The notes below the pieces were generated by a model. That model saw only the letters and a list, made by a program, of their open reading frames with translations. It ran no database searches and had not been told where the DNA came from. A stretch of 64,000 nucleotides of DNA from Papilionanthe hookeriana x Papilionanthe teres (Eukaryota > Streptophyta > Magnoliopsida > Asparagales > Orchidaceae): assembly GCA_022702705.1 (NCBI GenBank), contig CM040428.1, forward strand, positions 53,809,198 to 53,873,197, given 5' to 3'. This document shows, piece by piece, positions 1 through 10,316 of this stretch (within the stretch, counting starts at the first letter, position 1; every line of letters begins with the position of its first letter). Made by a program: the position numbers and the translations under genes.

Positions 1-116
1 AAACTCGAGCCATTTCATGAGTCACCTTAATGCGATTATTTTAGCTAAGTAAACTTTCCTAATGATAGTGAATAAAGGTATCCATAAAATTAACTTTGAG
101 TCGCAATCAATATGCT
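1..116. repeat. Left flank of LTR element, cluster-wide noncoding repeat
   Basis: Noncoding. It closely resembles stretches near 48745-48850 and 51265-51525, which run through the same motif ending in AATATGCTT. Those uninterrupted copies show what this locus looked like before the LTR element inserted. No gene seen. Confidence 0.7.
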
Positions 117-1001
117 TGATGCGTGCTAGAAAATTCGTGACGGTAGAGTAACAAATTATCGTCTTAGTTTTGTACGAGAATTTAGCACGCACACAGATGA
201 AAAAGGAACAAACAGTGACTCGTAAGTTTTTACGTGGAAAACCCGTAAAGTGGAAAAACCACGGGGCTCAGCTCCGATTGCGAGAATCCACTATTGATTG
301 ACGTTTACAGAAATCCCTCGTCCCACAGACGGGAAAGGGTAATTATATGATATAGATTACAACGTCGACTGACGGTATATGGATGATGGTAGTGGTCGAC
401 GATCGACGGTGGTCCACGGCGATCGGCAGTGGTCCACGACTTTCAGCGGTGGTCGACTATCGGCGGTGGTCGACGGCGGTCGGCGAGGATGCAGAGCTGC
501 TTCTTCTTCGCAAGTCTTCAGACTCTCTCTTTTGGTCCTCCCCCTCTCTTGTGAGAGTTGGGGTCTATTTATAGGGTTTTGGGTGCAATTAATGTAGTCA
601 TTTCGATCGGACGGTTCAGAAGGTTTCCCTCGATCAGACGACGTCTAAGGGGCATTTGATGGCCCTAACGATGTCGGAATTGAGAGATCTTGGGCTCGTT
701 GGATTCGTCTTGTTGAGACGCTCGATTCGAGTATGGGCTTGCTAGTGTCGACATCCATTCGACCTTCTAATATGTCCGAAAAACTTCCAAAATGGTTTAA
801 TGACTCGACTCGGGCTCGATTTGACTTGGATTGGACTAATTTTGATATCATTGGGTCTGTTTCATCGAGCCGATCAGTTTGTCTATAGGTCTGTTGAAAT
901 CAGAGCTATTTATGATTTTTCATCAACATTTGAATATTACTTGCTCAAAAGATTGCATCGAGATTCGTGCTAGATGATGAAATTTTGTTGGTGGCGTATC
1001 G
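117..1001 (-). repeat. 3' LTR of the Ty3-type element
   Basis: About 885 bp, nearly identical to 4763-5649. It begins TGATGCGTGC on the plus strand. The inner edge reads GGCGTATCG, where the other copy has GGCGTATCA. The adjoining interior at 1002-1028 is purine-rich on the minus strand and is the likely polypurine tract. Confidence 0.9.
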
Positions 1002-1129
1002 ATTTGCCTTCTATTTTCGGGTGAGATCATTTTTATCGTCCGAAAATATCGATATATAAAACATCTCTGTAGTGTGGATATGTTATTTCATTAATACTTA
1101 GTATAAAAATAATTTTTATTCTTATTTAT

Positions 1130-1260
1130 TAAGAACTTAAACTCGAGCTTAAGTGGTTGGTTCTTTCTTTTCATAGCGGAGGTCTCGAGTTTGAATCCTA
1201 TGAAAATATGGTGGAAATTATTTTTTATGTGCCAGGTTGAAACGGTTTGAGTTGGCCCAA
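1130..1260 (+). repeat. Possible tRNA-derived SINE fragment
   Basis: Reading plus, TTAAGTGGTTGG around 1149 resembles a tRNA A box and GAGTTTGAATCC around 1187 resembles a B box, spaced as in a tRNA-like RNA polymerase III promoter. No clear tail or target duplication was found. It lies inside the Ty3-type element, so it would be a secondary insertion. Confidence 0.3.
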
Positions 1261-1309
1261 TTGGGGAATTAACGGGCTGTAATGAGGCAGGCTGTTGATT
1301 CAAACGGGC

Positions 1310-1580
1310 CGCTGATTCAGACGGGCTGAGAGAATTCGAATCAGCGGGTTGTGAGGGTTGAATTCAAATGGTTGTGAGGGTTGAATTCAAATGGAGGGAA
1401 TTCGAACGGGCTGAGAAATATGAAGCTGAATGGTTCATATATGTTATAAAAATTTATAACAGTTACTGTTAAATATATTTAAAATAGTTATAAGTATTTA
1501 TAACTGTTAAATATATTTATAACTGTTATATATAGTTATAAATATATTTATAACGCCTATAAACGGTTATAAATATATTT
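1310..1580. repeat. Short tandem and palindromic repeats
   Basis: Around 1349-1392 a unit of about 22 bp (GTGAGGGTTGAATTCAAATG) occurs twice in tandem. From about 1440 to 1580 the sequence is built from variants of TTATAACNGTTATAA, which are imperfect palindromes. No coding potential. Confidence 0.6.
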
Positions 1581-1582
1581 AT

Positions 1583-1594
1583 ATTTATAAACAG

Positions 1595-1689
<95 letters not shown>

Positions 1690-1755
1690 GTATATTAATG
1701 TTTACAAAAACCTCTTTGAATCCCTAACTCTTTATATAAATAAATAAATAAATAA

Positions 1756-1845
<90 letters not shown>
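1583..1845. repeat. Two (TA)n microsatellite blocks
   Basis: Long (TA)n runs at about 1596-1682 and 1763-1845, separated by a spacer containing (AAAT)n. The open frames across them are repeat artefacts. Confidence 0.95.
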
Positions 1846-1850
<5 letters not shown>

Positions 1851-2004
1851 CAGCAGTTTTTTTTTTTTTATTTCCAATTAATTTCATATATAAATGTAGA
1901 ATATGAAAGATCGGGAGAAAGAAAAAATTTATTTTTTAATAAATGACTGAGCATTAAATGACCCAATTCCTTTTTGAGCCTATAAATAGGCATAAGGAGG
2001 GGGG

Positions 2005-2660
2005 TAGAGCTGTCGTGGCGTGTCGTGATATAGCGTTGCGGCGGAGCGTCGCTGCGGCGCTTTACGGCGGAGCATCACGGCGGGTGTTGCGACGGGGCGT
2101 CGCGGCGGGTGTTGCGACGGGGCGTCGCGGCGGAGCGTAGCGGCGTGGCGTCGTAGTGGCGTGTTGAGGCGGGGCGTTGTGACGAAACGTCGCGGCAGCT
2201 CGTCGTAGCGGCACAACGCAACGATGTGTTGTGGTTGTGAGTTGCGGCAGAGCGTTGCGACGAAGCCTCACAACGGGGCATTGCGATGAAGCGTTGCGGT
2301 GGGGAGTCGTGACAGAGTGTTGAGGTGGCGCGTCGCGGTGGCACATCGCAGCAGAGCGTTGTGGCGGAGCGTCGTACCGACACAACGCAACGAAGTGTGG
2401 CGGTAGCGCATTGCGGCGGCGTGTTGCGGAGAAGCGTCGCGGTGGGGCGTCAAGGCGACGCGTTGCCGCGTGTCGTGTCACATTGTAGCGGTGCGTCACG
2501 GTGATGCATCGTAGCAATGCGTTGAGGTGGGGCAATGCATTGTGATTACGCGTTGTGGCAGCGCATTGCGGTGCAGAGTTTGCAGCGCCAATTTGTTTTG
2601 TGGTGGTGCGTCGCAGCGACTCATTGTGGCGGTGCGTCGCAGTAGTGTATTGCAGCTTCT
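2005..2660. repeat. GC-rich degenerate minisatellite inside the Ty3-type element
   Basis: About 650 bp of variants on a 12-15 base theme such as GGCGTCGCGGCGGAGC, far richer in G and C than anything else in this AT-rich window. All three minus frames stay open over long distances because the repeat has few stops. One such frame (2062-2856) is an Arg/Pro/Ala-rich repetitive peptide with no recognisable domain. I treat it as noncoding, though it sits downstream of gag in the element's direction. Confidence 0.85.
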
Positions 2661-2794
2661 TAATTGTGTAAAATTCTTCCAAGGCTCGTAGCTTTCTTTG
2701 GAATTTTATACACTTATGTCTTTTGAGGCTTGTAACCTTCCATGGACTTTGATGTACACGTGTCTTATGAAGCTTGTAGCATTCTGAGATCTTT

Positions 2795-3030
2795 GATGTA
2801 TCCGTGTCTTCTGATGCTTGTAGCCTTCTGAGGCTTCGAGTGTACCTGTGCCTCATGAGGCTTGTAGCTTTCTGAGGTCTTTGAATGTACCTGTGCCTTC
2901 TGAGGCTTGTAGCCTTCTGAGGTCTTTGAATGTACCTGCGCCTTCTGAGGCTTATAGCCTACTGAGGTCTTTGAGATACCTGTGCCTTCTGAGGCTTCTA
3001 GCCTTCTGAGGTCTTTGAGTGGAGACCCTG
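2795..3030 (-). repeat. 45-bp tandem repeat with an in-frame 15-residue unit
   Basis: Four to five copies of a 45-bp unit. In the minus frame they read as a 15-residue motif GYKPQKAQVHSKTSE with small changes, inside an 89-codon open frame. The period is a multiple of three, so the frame survives copy-number changes. No known domain. It could be a low-complexity tail of the element's protein or a chance frame. Confidence 0.7.
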
Positions 3031-3039
3031 TCAACCACT

Positions 3040-3245
3040 TGCTCTCATGGAGTCTTTCTAGTGAGGACCCCGTCCACTACTAGCTTCCCATCGAGACCGC
3101 CTCTTGGGCTCGTCTTCCATGGGCATAGTAACTTCTCATTGAGTCTAGCCTCTTGGGCTTGACTTTCAGGAATACCGTATCTTCCCGTCGAGTTTTGCCT
3201 CTTGGGCTCGACTTCTAGGGGTATAACACCTCTTTTCATCAAGAG
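3040..3245. repeat. Imperfect repeat of about 65-70 bp
   Basis: The phrase GCCTCTTGGGCTCGACTTC recurs three times with variation, each preceded by a CATCGAG- or CGTCGAG-like motif. It lies between the 45-bp repeat and the gag 3' part. No gene recognised. Confidence 0.6.
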
Positions 3246-3250
3246 GATTC

Positions 3251-4760
3251 TCATTCGATAATTCCAACGATTCTGTTCTGGTTTCCCTCACATTGTTCTT
3301 GTAAGTAGCGACCCAGATGTCCTTGGCGTATCAGACGTTCAATTTCTTCCTTTAATTGAAAACATTTTTCTGTTGAATGTCCCTTTGCACGATGGAAATG
3401 ACAATATTGAGACTGGTCTCCACCATTTGGATTTCTTAATGGCTTTGGCCACTTGACAGTATCTTCATCCTTAATGGCCATTAAGATGTTAACACGAGAC
3501 GTGTTGAGTGGCGTGTATTATTTTTCTGATCGTTGCTCGCTGATTCCCCCGTGGTTTAAACTTTTTCTGTCGTGAAATTTTGGTATCCTCAACGTTATTC
3601 TTACGCTTGCCCCCAATCGCTCAAATTGTTCCTTGTGAGCAATGATGGCCTCATCTCGCAGAGATTTGTGCCTCAACACGGTGCACAAGGTCGACATAAG
3701 AATGAACTGTCTCTCGCATAAGTGATGAGTAGAAGGGTCCTGGGCGGAGTCCCCCAAGAAAGACTCCCCTAAGCAACTCTGGATCTACTCCTGGAATTTG
3801 ACGGGCTTCAGTAGAAAACCTGCGGAAGTAGTCTTTGAGTGATTCTCCTTCACTTTGACGAATTCCTGAGAGATGAGATGAATCCTTGATGATCCTTCGA
3901 TTTGCTATGAACTGTTCCACAAATAGTTTGACAAGCTTGTTAAATGTGTTTACAATGCCCCCCGGCAGAGAGTAAAACCAGGTCCGAGCTTGTCCCTTAA
4001 GAGTAGCAGGGAACACTTGACATAGAAGCGTGTCAGAGGCACGTTGAATGTGCATGATGGTTCTATAATGATCAATATGTTCATAGGGATCAGTTATCCC
4101 TTCATATGCGTCAATGTTCGGCAGCTTGAAGCCAGTTGGAATGGGGTGTTGGAGGACTGCATTCACTAAGGGAGAAGATTCCTTGATGTTATGATGAATG
4201 TGGAAGCGATCTTTTTTCTCAATGAGGAACTCTTCTCGGACGAGGCGACGTAATTCATTACGGATGACATTATTTGGAATGGTAGCGAGATGTGGCGGTG
4301 CTAGGTGAACTGCATGAGATGGATGGGTGGAACTTGCAGTGTCTAAGAGTTCAGCATCACGACCTGGTACGGGAAGTGTTCCTTCTTGGGGAGGGGGGCT
4401 GGTACGACTTCTTCCGGGCATGTTTCTCATAGGACGCTGATTCAATGGTGGACGATTTTTATTCATTGATGGTTGTTGGGTCCTGCGTAAAAATTGTAAG
4501 ATCTGCAGTTGAGCTTCCTCCATTCTTCGCATGCGTTCTTCCATAGAAGGACCTGAAACCCCCTCGTTGGCAGGATAGCGTGTTCCAGGACGAGAAGATG
4601 AAGAAACATATCGCCCTCGACTACGTGATGCATTCCCGGAACGATGGGTGTTGGAGCGAGCCGCTCCGTTGTCCCGAATATTGTTACTCGTTTTCCATGT
4701 AGGAAAATTGAACAAGTACTTCAGTGATGGAAATGAGAGTTTCCCACAGACGGCGCCAAA
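3251..4760 (-). pseudogene. gag: Ty3-type gag, frameshifted
   Basis: Structural polyprotein of the LTR element, which would form the cytoplasmic particle that packages its RNA. The long open frame at 3651-4799 carries a typical retrotransposon Gag core in its second half (around DPYEHIDHYRTIMH, then GQARTWFYSLP, then GESLKDYFRRF). A frameshift near 3650 follows ISAR, and the continuing sequence (RDEAIIAHKEQF) sits in another frame. Farther downstream, 3251-3481 keeps a Cys/His segment (CHFHRAKGHSTEKC) and the EEIERLIRQGHL motif often seen behind gag in Ty3 elements. The open frame extends upstream through the primer binding site into the LTR, so its first methionine is unlikely to be the real start. 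An ATG near 4700 lies in a different frame and meets a stop after four codons. Confidence 0.85.
4742..4759 (-). other. Primer binding site of the Ty3-type element
   Basis: Just inside the 5' LTR the minus strand reads TGGCGCCGTCTGTGGGAA. Its first nine bases match the complement of the CCA end of plant tRNA-Asp as I recall it; the rest diverges. The same 18 bases occur at 36756-36773 in the Copia element. Confidence 0.75.
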
Positions 4761-4762
4761 CT

Positions 4763-5649
4763 GATGCGTGCTAGAAAATTCGCGACGGTAGAGTAACAAA
4801 TTATCGTCTTAGCTTTGTACGAGAATTCAACACGCACACAGATGAAAAAGGAACAAACAGTGACTCCAGAAGTTTTTACGTGGAAAACCCGTAAAGGGAA
4901 AAACCACGGGGCCTGGCCCAGTTGCGAGAATCCACTATTGATTGACGTTTACAGAAATCCCTCGTCCCACAGACGGGAAAGGGTAATTATATGATATAGA
5001 TTACAACGTCGACTGACGGTATATGGATGATGGTAGTGGTCGACGATCGACGGTGGTCCACGGCGATCGGCAGTGGTCCACGACCTTCAGCGGTGGTCGA
5101 CGACTATCGGCGGTGGTCGACGGCGGTCAGCGAGGATGCAGAGCTGCTTCTTCTTCGCAAGTCTTCAGACTCTCTCTTTTGGTCCTTCCCCTCTCTTGTG
5201 AGAGTTGGGGTCTATTTATAGGGTTTTGGGTGCAATTAATGTAGTCATTTCGATCGGACGGTTCAGAAGGTTTCCCTCGATCAGACGACGTCTAAGGGGC
5301 ATTTGATGGCCCTAACGATGTCGGAATTGAGAGATCTTGGGCTCGTTGGATTCGTCTTGTCGAGACGCTCGATTCGAGTATGGGCTTGCTAGTGTCGACA
5401 TCCATTTGACCTTCTAATATGTCTGAAAAGCTTCCAAAAATGGTTTAATGACTTGACCCGGGCTTGATTTGACTTGGATTGGACTAGTTTTGATATCATT
5501 GGGTCTGTTTCATCGAGCCGATCAGTTTGTCTATAGGTCTGTTGAAATCAGAGCTATTTATGACTTTTCATCAACATTTGAATATTACTTGCTCAAAAGA
5601 TTGCATCGAGATTCGTGCTAGATGATGAAATTTTGTTGGTGGCGTATCA
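4763..5649 (-). repeat. 5' LTR of the Ty3-type element
   Basis: About 887 bp. In the element's direction it starts TGATACGCC and ends GCACGCATCA. It contains a TATA box and, just upstream of the primer site, the GGTTTTCCACGTAAAAA stretch also seen in the relic LTRs near 14.9 and 50.4 kb. Confidence 0.9.
5212..5221 (-). promoter_or_regulatory. TATA box in the 5' LTR
   Basis: Minus strand CTATAAATAG, about 430 bases into the LTR. This is a sensible place for the U3/R transition. The matching site in the other LTR is near 566-575. Confidence 0.6.
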
Positions 5650-5654
5650 ATGCT

Positions 5655-5870
5655 TCACTCATATAATACTTAAGATAAATAAAATTAATTAAATAAATTA
5701 TAAATGAAAGCAGCAATAAAAAAATTTTACGCACAAAAATTTCCTTGAAAAAGTCATACATGCAAAGGTTGAAAAAAGTAAAAAAAAAAAAATGTATAAT
5801 CTTAATATGACATAACCTCAACATTATAAAATTATAAAATTATTTTTTTTCTGTTAATATAAGACGATGA

Positions 5871-5945
<75 letters not shown>

Positions 5946-7090
5946 AGCTCGGCATTGAATAATTGAATAGGGGAATGATTGGGAGTTAGTGAATGGTGAT
6001 GATGATGATTAAAAGATAGCGGACGATCAATATGCATCAATGTGATTGGTAAATAATGACAGTCAAGACATAGTCGTCTTGTGGCGATAGTCGAGTAATG
6101 ATTGTTGAAGAATGTTGAGTCGGTATGAGTGGTCCGATGATAACAATATAATGATAACGATCGAGAAATGATGTTCAAATAATGACACTTGTTGGGGGAT
6201 AATGATTGTTGTTAGTAATCATCAACACCTATATGGGGTAGATCAACTCTAGAGTTTTTTAATATTATAGGTCCCTAATTTTTTAATTTCTTTTATGTGA
6301 GGATTTGATTCATTATTTAAATAAGAATATAGTAATAATTGAATGGCATATTAGTTATTACAAAATAAATTAGGTGATGTATGAATAAATACAAATGCTT
6401 ATTGTGACATTTCAGTTAAAAATACTTAAATTCTATTGCCAAGCAATAAGTAAATTAAAGACTATTAAGTTTCTTTTATGTGTTTACATATTTAACACCC
6501 AAAATTTAATATTTATATGTATAACATTTTGGTGTCACAAATGTATAGATTAAAAGGAATATCTAACTTTTAATAAGATAGTAATAGTGGTATTGTTCGT
6601 GTGATGTTAAAGATTTGAGTGATATGTACATATGTAGATTTGAGTGATAAATTTACAGCACCAAAGTGTTTTAAATGTAAATATCAAGTTGTAAGATATA
6701 TAAATTCATAAGAATTGTGTGATACGTATGTAAATTTCCCATGCAAATTATTGATTTGATATATTATGTCTTAAATTACAAAGGTGTGGCATTGACTTGG
6801 ACTTGTTCGTCGCACGTTCTTTCCAATGAAACTTACATAAATAAAATAACAATTAATTAATTAATGGAATTAATACTAGCCTTGCTATGGCAGATCCAAA
6901 TATTAAATTTTAATTTATATTTAAATACTGAATAAAGCTATCCATAAAATTAATTTTGAGTTGCAATCAATATGCTTCTCTCATATAATTATATAAATAT
7001 AATTAATTAAATAAATAGCAGTCAAGATACAGTTGTCTTGTGGGGATAGCCCAGTGATGATAGGTGATGAAGATTGGGTGGGTGAGAGTG
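5655..7090. repeat. Intergenic repeat region, no gene
   Basis: Cluster-wide noncoding modules. A (TA)n microsatellite lies at 5878-5941. The half MITE near 6655-6742 ends in the standard TGTGGTA...ATGTAAATTTCCC-like arm. The module beginning AAACTTACATAAATAAAATAA is at about 6828-6990. Matching copies lie near 20.6-21.2, 39.2-39.8 and 60.5-61.3 kb. Short open frames here are not credible. Confidence 0.7.
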
Positions 7091-7310
7091 TTCTGATGAT
7101 CAACGTAGGGGTGTAAACGAACCAAACACGAACGAACAGAGCTAGTGTTCATGTTTGAAATATTCAAACACATCACTGTTCGTGTTTGTTTCGTTTAACA
7201 AATCGAACGAAAAAAATTTGTTCGTATTCGTCTCGTTTGCTTATCGAACGAATCAAACACGAACTTTCTGGCGAACCGAACATAAACTGTTCGTGAACAA
7301 CGAGTTTTTT
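7091..7310. repeat. CGAAC/GTTCG-rich dispersed repeat
   Basis: Begins GGGGTGTAAACGAACC and is packed with CGAAC and its complement GTTCG (for example AACACGAACGAACAG, then TTCGTGTTTGTTTCG). It can fold extensively on itself. The opening phrase resembles dispersed plant noncoding repeats. It marks the left edge of material foreign to the cluster background. Confidence 0.5.
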
Positions 7311-7681
7311 TGACAACCTTAGCTTTGATAGCATACTTCATCAAAATGAGGCAAATTGATCAGGTATTCCGTACACATCAGGTAATCCAAACTTACTCAA
7401 AATGAAGCAAATCAAATGAGGCGTTTAGGGTTTTGTTTAGGGCTTTATTTTAATATGTAGTATAGTATATTAATTATAATATTATAATATTTATATTAAT
7501 ATAATTAATACTATAATATTATTATTTTTATTAATAATTTATCATATATTATAATTTATAGAAGTTTAATTATTTAAAATATGATAAATTTTTATAATAT
7601 ATAATTATTTTTAAAATAAGATAAATTTTTTATATATAGTTATTTTAAACTATTTTACATTTCGTTGAAAAGCTCGCAAAC
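7311..7681. other. AT-rich stretch upstream of the CNL fragment
   Basis: Very AT-rich from about 7450, with no gene. The last 35 bases before the ATG at 7682 may be 5' leader of the captured NBS-LRR gene, but no promoter element is convincing. Confidence 0.4.
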
Positions 7682-8908
7682 ATGGCGAACGAGAAGGTGT
7701 TCTTGGCTTTGAACGTTAAGGATGAGCTCAAAAGCCTGCAGCAGCGGATGACAAGAATCCATAAGTTCCTTGAGGCGGCGGAGCGACGACAGCTTGAAGA
7801 TCCGGCCATCAAACACTGGGTAGGCGAGCTCAAAGACGTCGCTTATGATGCTGATGAAATTATTGATCTCCGCAATATTGAAAGCCCTACTCCTTCGCTA
7901 GCCGACTGGCCACCCCCATCCAAAAAGCCAAGGGCATGCTTCGACCTATCCCTCTTATCCTCTTGCTTTGCTAGCACTCAGCATTGTTATGAGATTGATT
8001 TAGAAAAAGCTTACGATAAGGTTCCTAGAGATGTTCTTTGGAGAGTCCTTGAGAAGAAAGGTGTTGATATGACTTATATTCAAGTCATTAAAGATATGTA
8101 TGCTAGAGCTGTTACATGTGTTCGAACTGAAGGAGGATTGACCAAGTATTTTACTATTTATGTTGGTTTACATCAAGGATCGGCTTTAAGCCCATATCTT
8201 TTTGCTTTATTTACGGATGGTCTTACTGGCCATTTACAAGAGGATGTACCTTGGTGTATGCTTTTTGCTGATGATATCCTCCTTGTGGATAAGACAAGAG
8301 AAAATGTCCAGGAAAAACTTGAATTATGGATGTCTACATTGGAGTCTAAAGGTCTTCGTTTGAGTAGAACTAAAACTGAATACATGGAATGTAATTTTAG
8401 TAATAGTAGGTCTAGTGACAGAAGTGTAACTTTGGGTGATCAAATTATTAAAAGGTGTGAACGATTTAGATATCTCGGGTCCATTGTTCAAAGCGATGGT
8501 GATATTGATGGGGATGTTAATAGTAGAATTTAGGTTGGTTGGTTGAAGTGGAGGAATGCGTCCGGCCTTTTGTGTGATAGAAAAGTACCGCTTAGACTGA
8601 AAGGAAAATTTTATAAGATGGTGGTGAGACCTTCAATGCTCTATGGTGCTGAATGCTGGCCTTTAAAAGAGAAACATAATGTTAAGTTAAGTGTTGCCGA
8701 GATGAGAATGATTAGGTTGATGAGTGGTTTTACACTTAGAGATAAAATGCGAAATGAATATATCCGTAATAGGGTTGGAGTTGCACCAGTGACGGATAAA
8801 ATTAGAGAGAGTCGTCTTAGATGGTTTGGTCACATTAAACGTCGACCACCTGATGATCCGATTAGGAGAGTAGATGTTTTAAATACAACTTATGTTAAGA
8901 AAGGCTGA
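7682..8908 (+). pseudogene. Chimeric ORF: CC (Rx_N) start of an NBS-LRR joined to RTE LINE reverse transcriptase
   Basis: A single 283-codon open frame (7682-8533). Residues 1 to about 100 look like the N-terminal coiled-coil Rx_N domain of a CC-NBS-LRR immune receptor (NVKDELKSLQQRM, then LEDPAIKHWVGELKDVAYDADEIIDL). From about residue 104 it is an RTE-clade reverse transcriptase: IDLEKAYDKVPRDVLW, then LHQGSALSPYLF, then the catalytic FADD at residues 195-198. The NB-ARC and LRR domains are absent. A TAG at 8531 stops the frame. The same frame reopens with GWLKWR and runs through the RTE C-terminal part to a TGA at 8906, after which GRPRKTW continues. At the join, CNL-like HCYEI and RTE-like EIDLEKA share the letters EI, so the breakpoint lies near 7985-7997. 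It is more likely a dead chimera than a functional gene, but the first open frame is uninterrupted across the join. Confidence 0.8.
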
Positions 8909-9070
8909 GGCAGACCTAGGAAAACTTGGGCTTATTGCATAAAAAATGATCTTAATTTATTAGAATTAAACAAAAATTTGACACTAAATAGGATGCAATG
9001 GAGAAAAAGGATTCATGTAGCCGACCCCACTTAGTGGGATTAAGGCTTTGTTGTTGTTGTTGTTGTTTGT
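7990..9070 (+). mobile_element. RTE-clade LINE, 5'-truncated
   Basis: Covers the reverse transcriptase palm and the C-terminal region (GAECWPLKEKH, then RESRLRWFGH, then GRPRKTW). The 3' terminus is diagnostic of plant RTE elements: CCCCACTTAGTGGGATTAAGG followed by (TTG)n at about 9045-9068. The endonuclease and the front of the reverse transcriptase are missing. To the right the sequence continues as cluster intergenic repeat (TGAATAAATA), matching 48955-48980. No certain target duplication was found. Confidence 0.85.
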
Positions 9071-10007
9071 TGTGAATAAATATAAATATTTATAGTGATA
9101 TTTCAATTAAAATCCTTATATTCTATTATCATGCAACAAGTAAATTAAAGAGAGGAGAGTTTTATTTAAAAGACTATTTGACTTGGACTTGATGATGGAG
9201 CTTTGGCATCCGTATCCATCCACATTTTACATACATATCACAAGTCTCATGTGTTTAGCATCCAAAATTTTAATATTTATATTTATAACATTTTGGTTTC
9301 ATAAATTTTATAGATTAAAAGGAATATCTAATTTTTGATAAATAGTGGTATTTTTCATGTAAATTTGATAGTTTAGATGGTAGATATGTAAATACATAGG
9401 AATTATGTGGTAAGCACGTAAAGACCCCATTTATATTAATGGTGAGTAGTTGCAAGTAAAGACCCAATTCATTTCTAATTATTCTCAAATCAAATTTTAT
9501 TTTATCTTAATTTCAGTTCAATATGAGTTCGTCTGTATCAGCAATATCAAATAATAGTAAGATTATAAGCATACCTCTTAATTCTTATGTATTTACATCA
9601 CTAACATCTAAACTTCTATAAGTCAACTTATTTCTCAGTCAAAAGATTTATTTCATTTTTTTTAAAATTAAATTAGTAATATTTTGATGTGATATTAAAA
9701 ATTTTTGGCTTTATAAATGTAAAAAGATATATACATATAAGTAAAATTACTTTGTTGCTTCATGAATAGTCACAATTCTTATATATCTACTGTTCTAACT
9801 CTTAAAAGTAAATATTTACATGCATGCCACTCAAATCTTTAGCATCACTTACAAAAGTATTATTGTTACTGTTCTTTTTTTTTTAATGGAATAAACAGTT
9901 TTGATGCATAATTTTATGGCATCAATGCGTTATAAATATAAATATAAAATTTTATTTGCTAGAAAAGTAAATTTCCTAAAATATTGTTAAAGGTATTTTT
10001 TTTGTTT

Positions 10008-10062
<55 letters not shown>

Positions 10063-10316
10063 GAGGTTATTGTCTTTCACTTGATAATTATTATGTTATA
10101 TTTTATAAAATGAATTGTATAATTAATTGAGCAGCTCAAGAATGCATTGAGAGGGGTTGATAGAAATTATTTATAATAATCAATGTGCTGTAAATGTCAA
10201 GAAATATCAACAACAACCATAGAAAAGTCTAACCATCTATTCCTTAATGGAATTGACTTGACTGTGATTTAAGGGTCTACTTGAACAGTACACGAAACAT
10301 ATGTATATCACTTAAT
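9071..10316. repeat. Intergenic repeats downstream of RLP1
   Basis: No gene. The block 9071-10070 is paralogous to about 48955-50146. It contains MITE-like foldback sequence at about 9225-9430 and 9560-9850 and an (AAT)n run at 10010-10061. The last 200 bp (from about 10130) are the RLP1 3' flank and are copied at 51780-52015. Confidence 0.65.

Larger units (their letters stand above)
117..5649 (-). mobile_element. Non-autonomous Ty3-type LTR retrotransposon, gag-only
   Basis: Complete element of about 5.5 kb, read on the minus strand. It is bounded by direct LTRs (117-1001 and 4763-5649) and a 5-bp target duplication ATGCT at 112-116 and 5650-5654. Paralogous uninterrupted sites (near 6970 and 51520) read through AATATGCTTC. 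Inside are a primer binding site next to the 5' LTR, a Ty3-type gag, then tandem-repeat-rich sequence. I find no protease, reverse transcriptase, RNase H or integrase in about 3.76 kb of interior, so it must have moved with enzymes from a partner. This matches what are called TR-GAG or large derivative elements. By eye the LTRs differ at roughly two dozen places, many of them C/T or G/A changes. Confidence 0.9.

Noticed and set aside
379..597. 72-codon frame repeated at 5023-5244
   Set aside because: Lies within the LTRs, on the strand opposite to the element. It is a GGTGGTCGACG-type repeat translation.
1187..1200. A complete tRNA gene around the B-box-like motif
   Set aside because: No acceptor-stem pairing or anticodon arm could be made out; at most a SINE head.
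1695..1877. Ile/Tyr repeat frames over (TA)n runs, also at 5873-6178, 27738-28102 and 61156-61431
   Set aside because: Pure microsatellite translation.
2062..2856. 264-codon Arg/Pro-rich minus frame
   Set aside because: Produced by the GC-rich minisatellite; all three frames are open and no domain is recognisable.
2795..3030. Regularly spaced repeats that could suggest a CRISPR array
   Set aside because: Units are directly tandem without spacers and the genome is a plant's.
7682..8533. A functional NBS-LRR resistance gene
   Set aside because: Only the coiled-coil start is present; NB-ARC and LRR are absent and the frame continues as LINE sequence.
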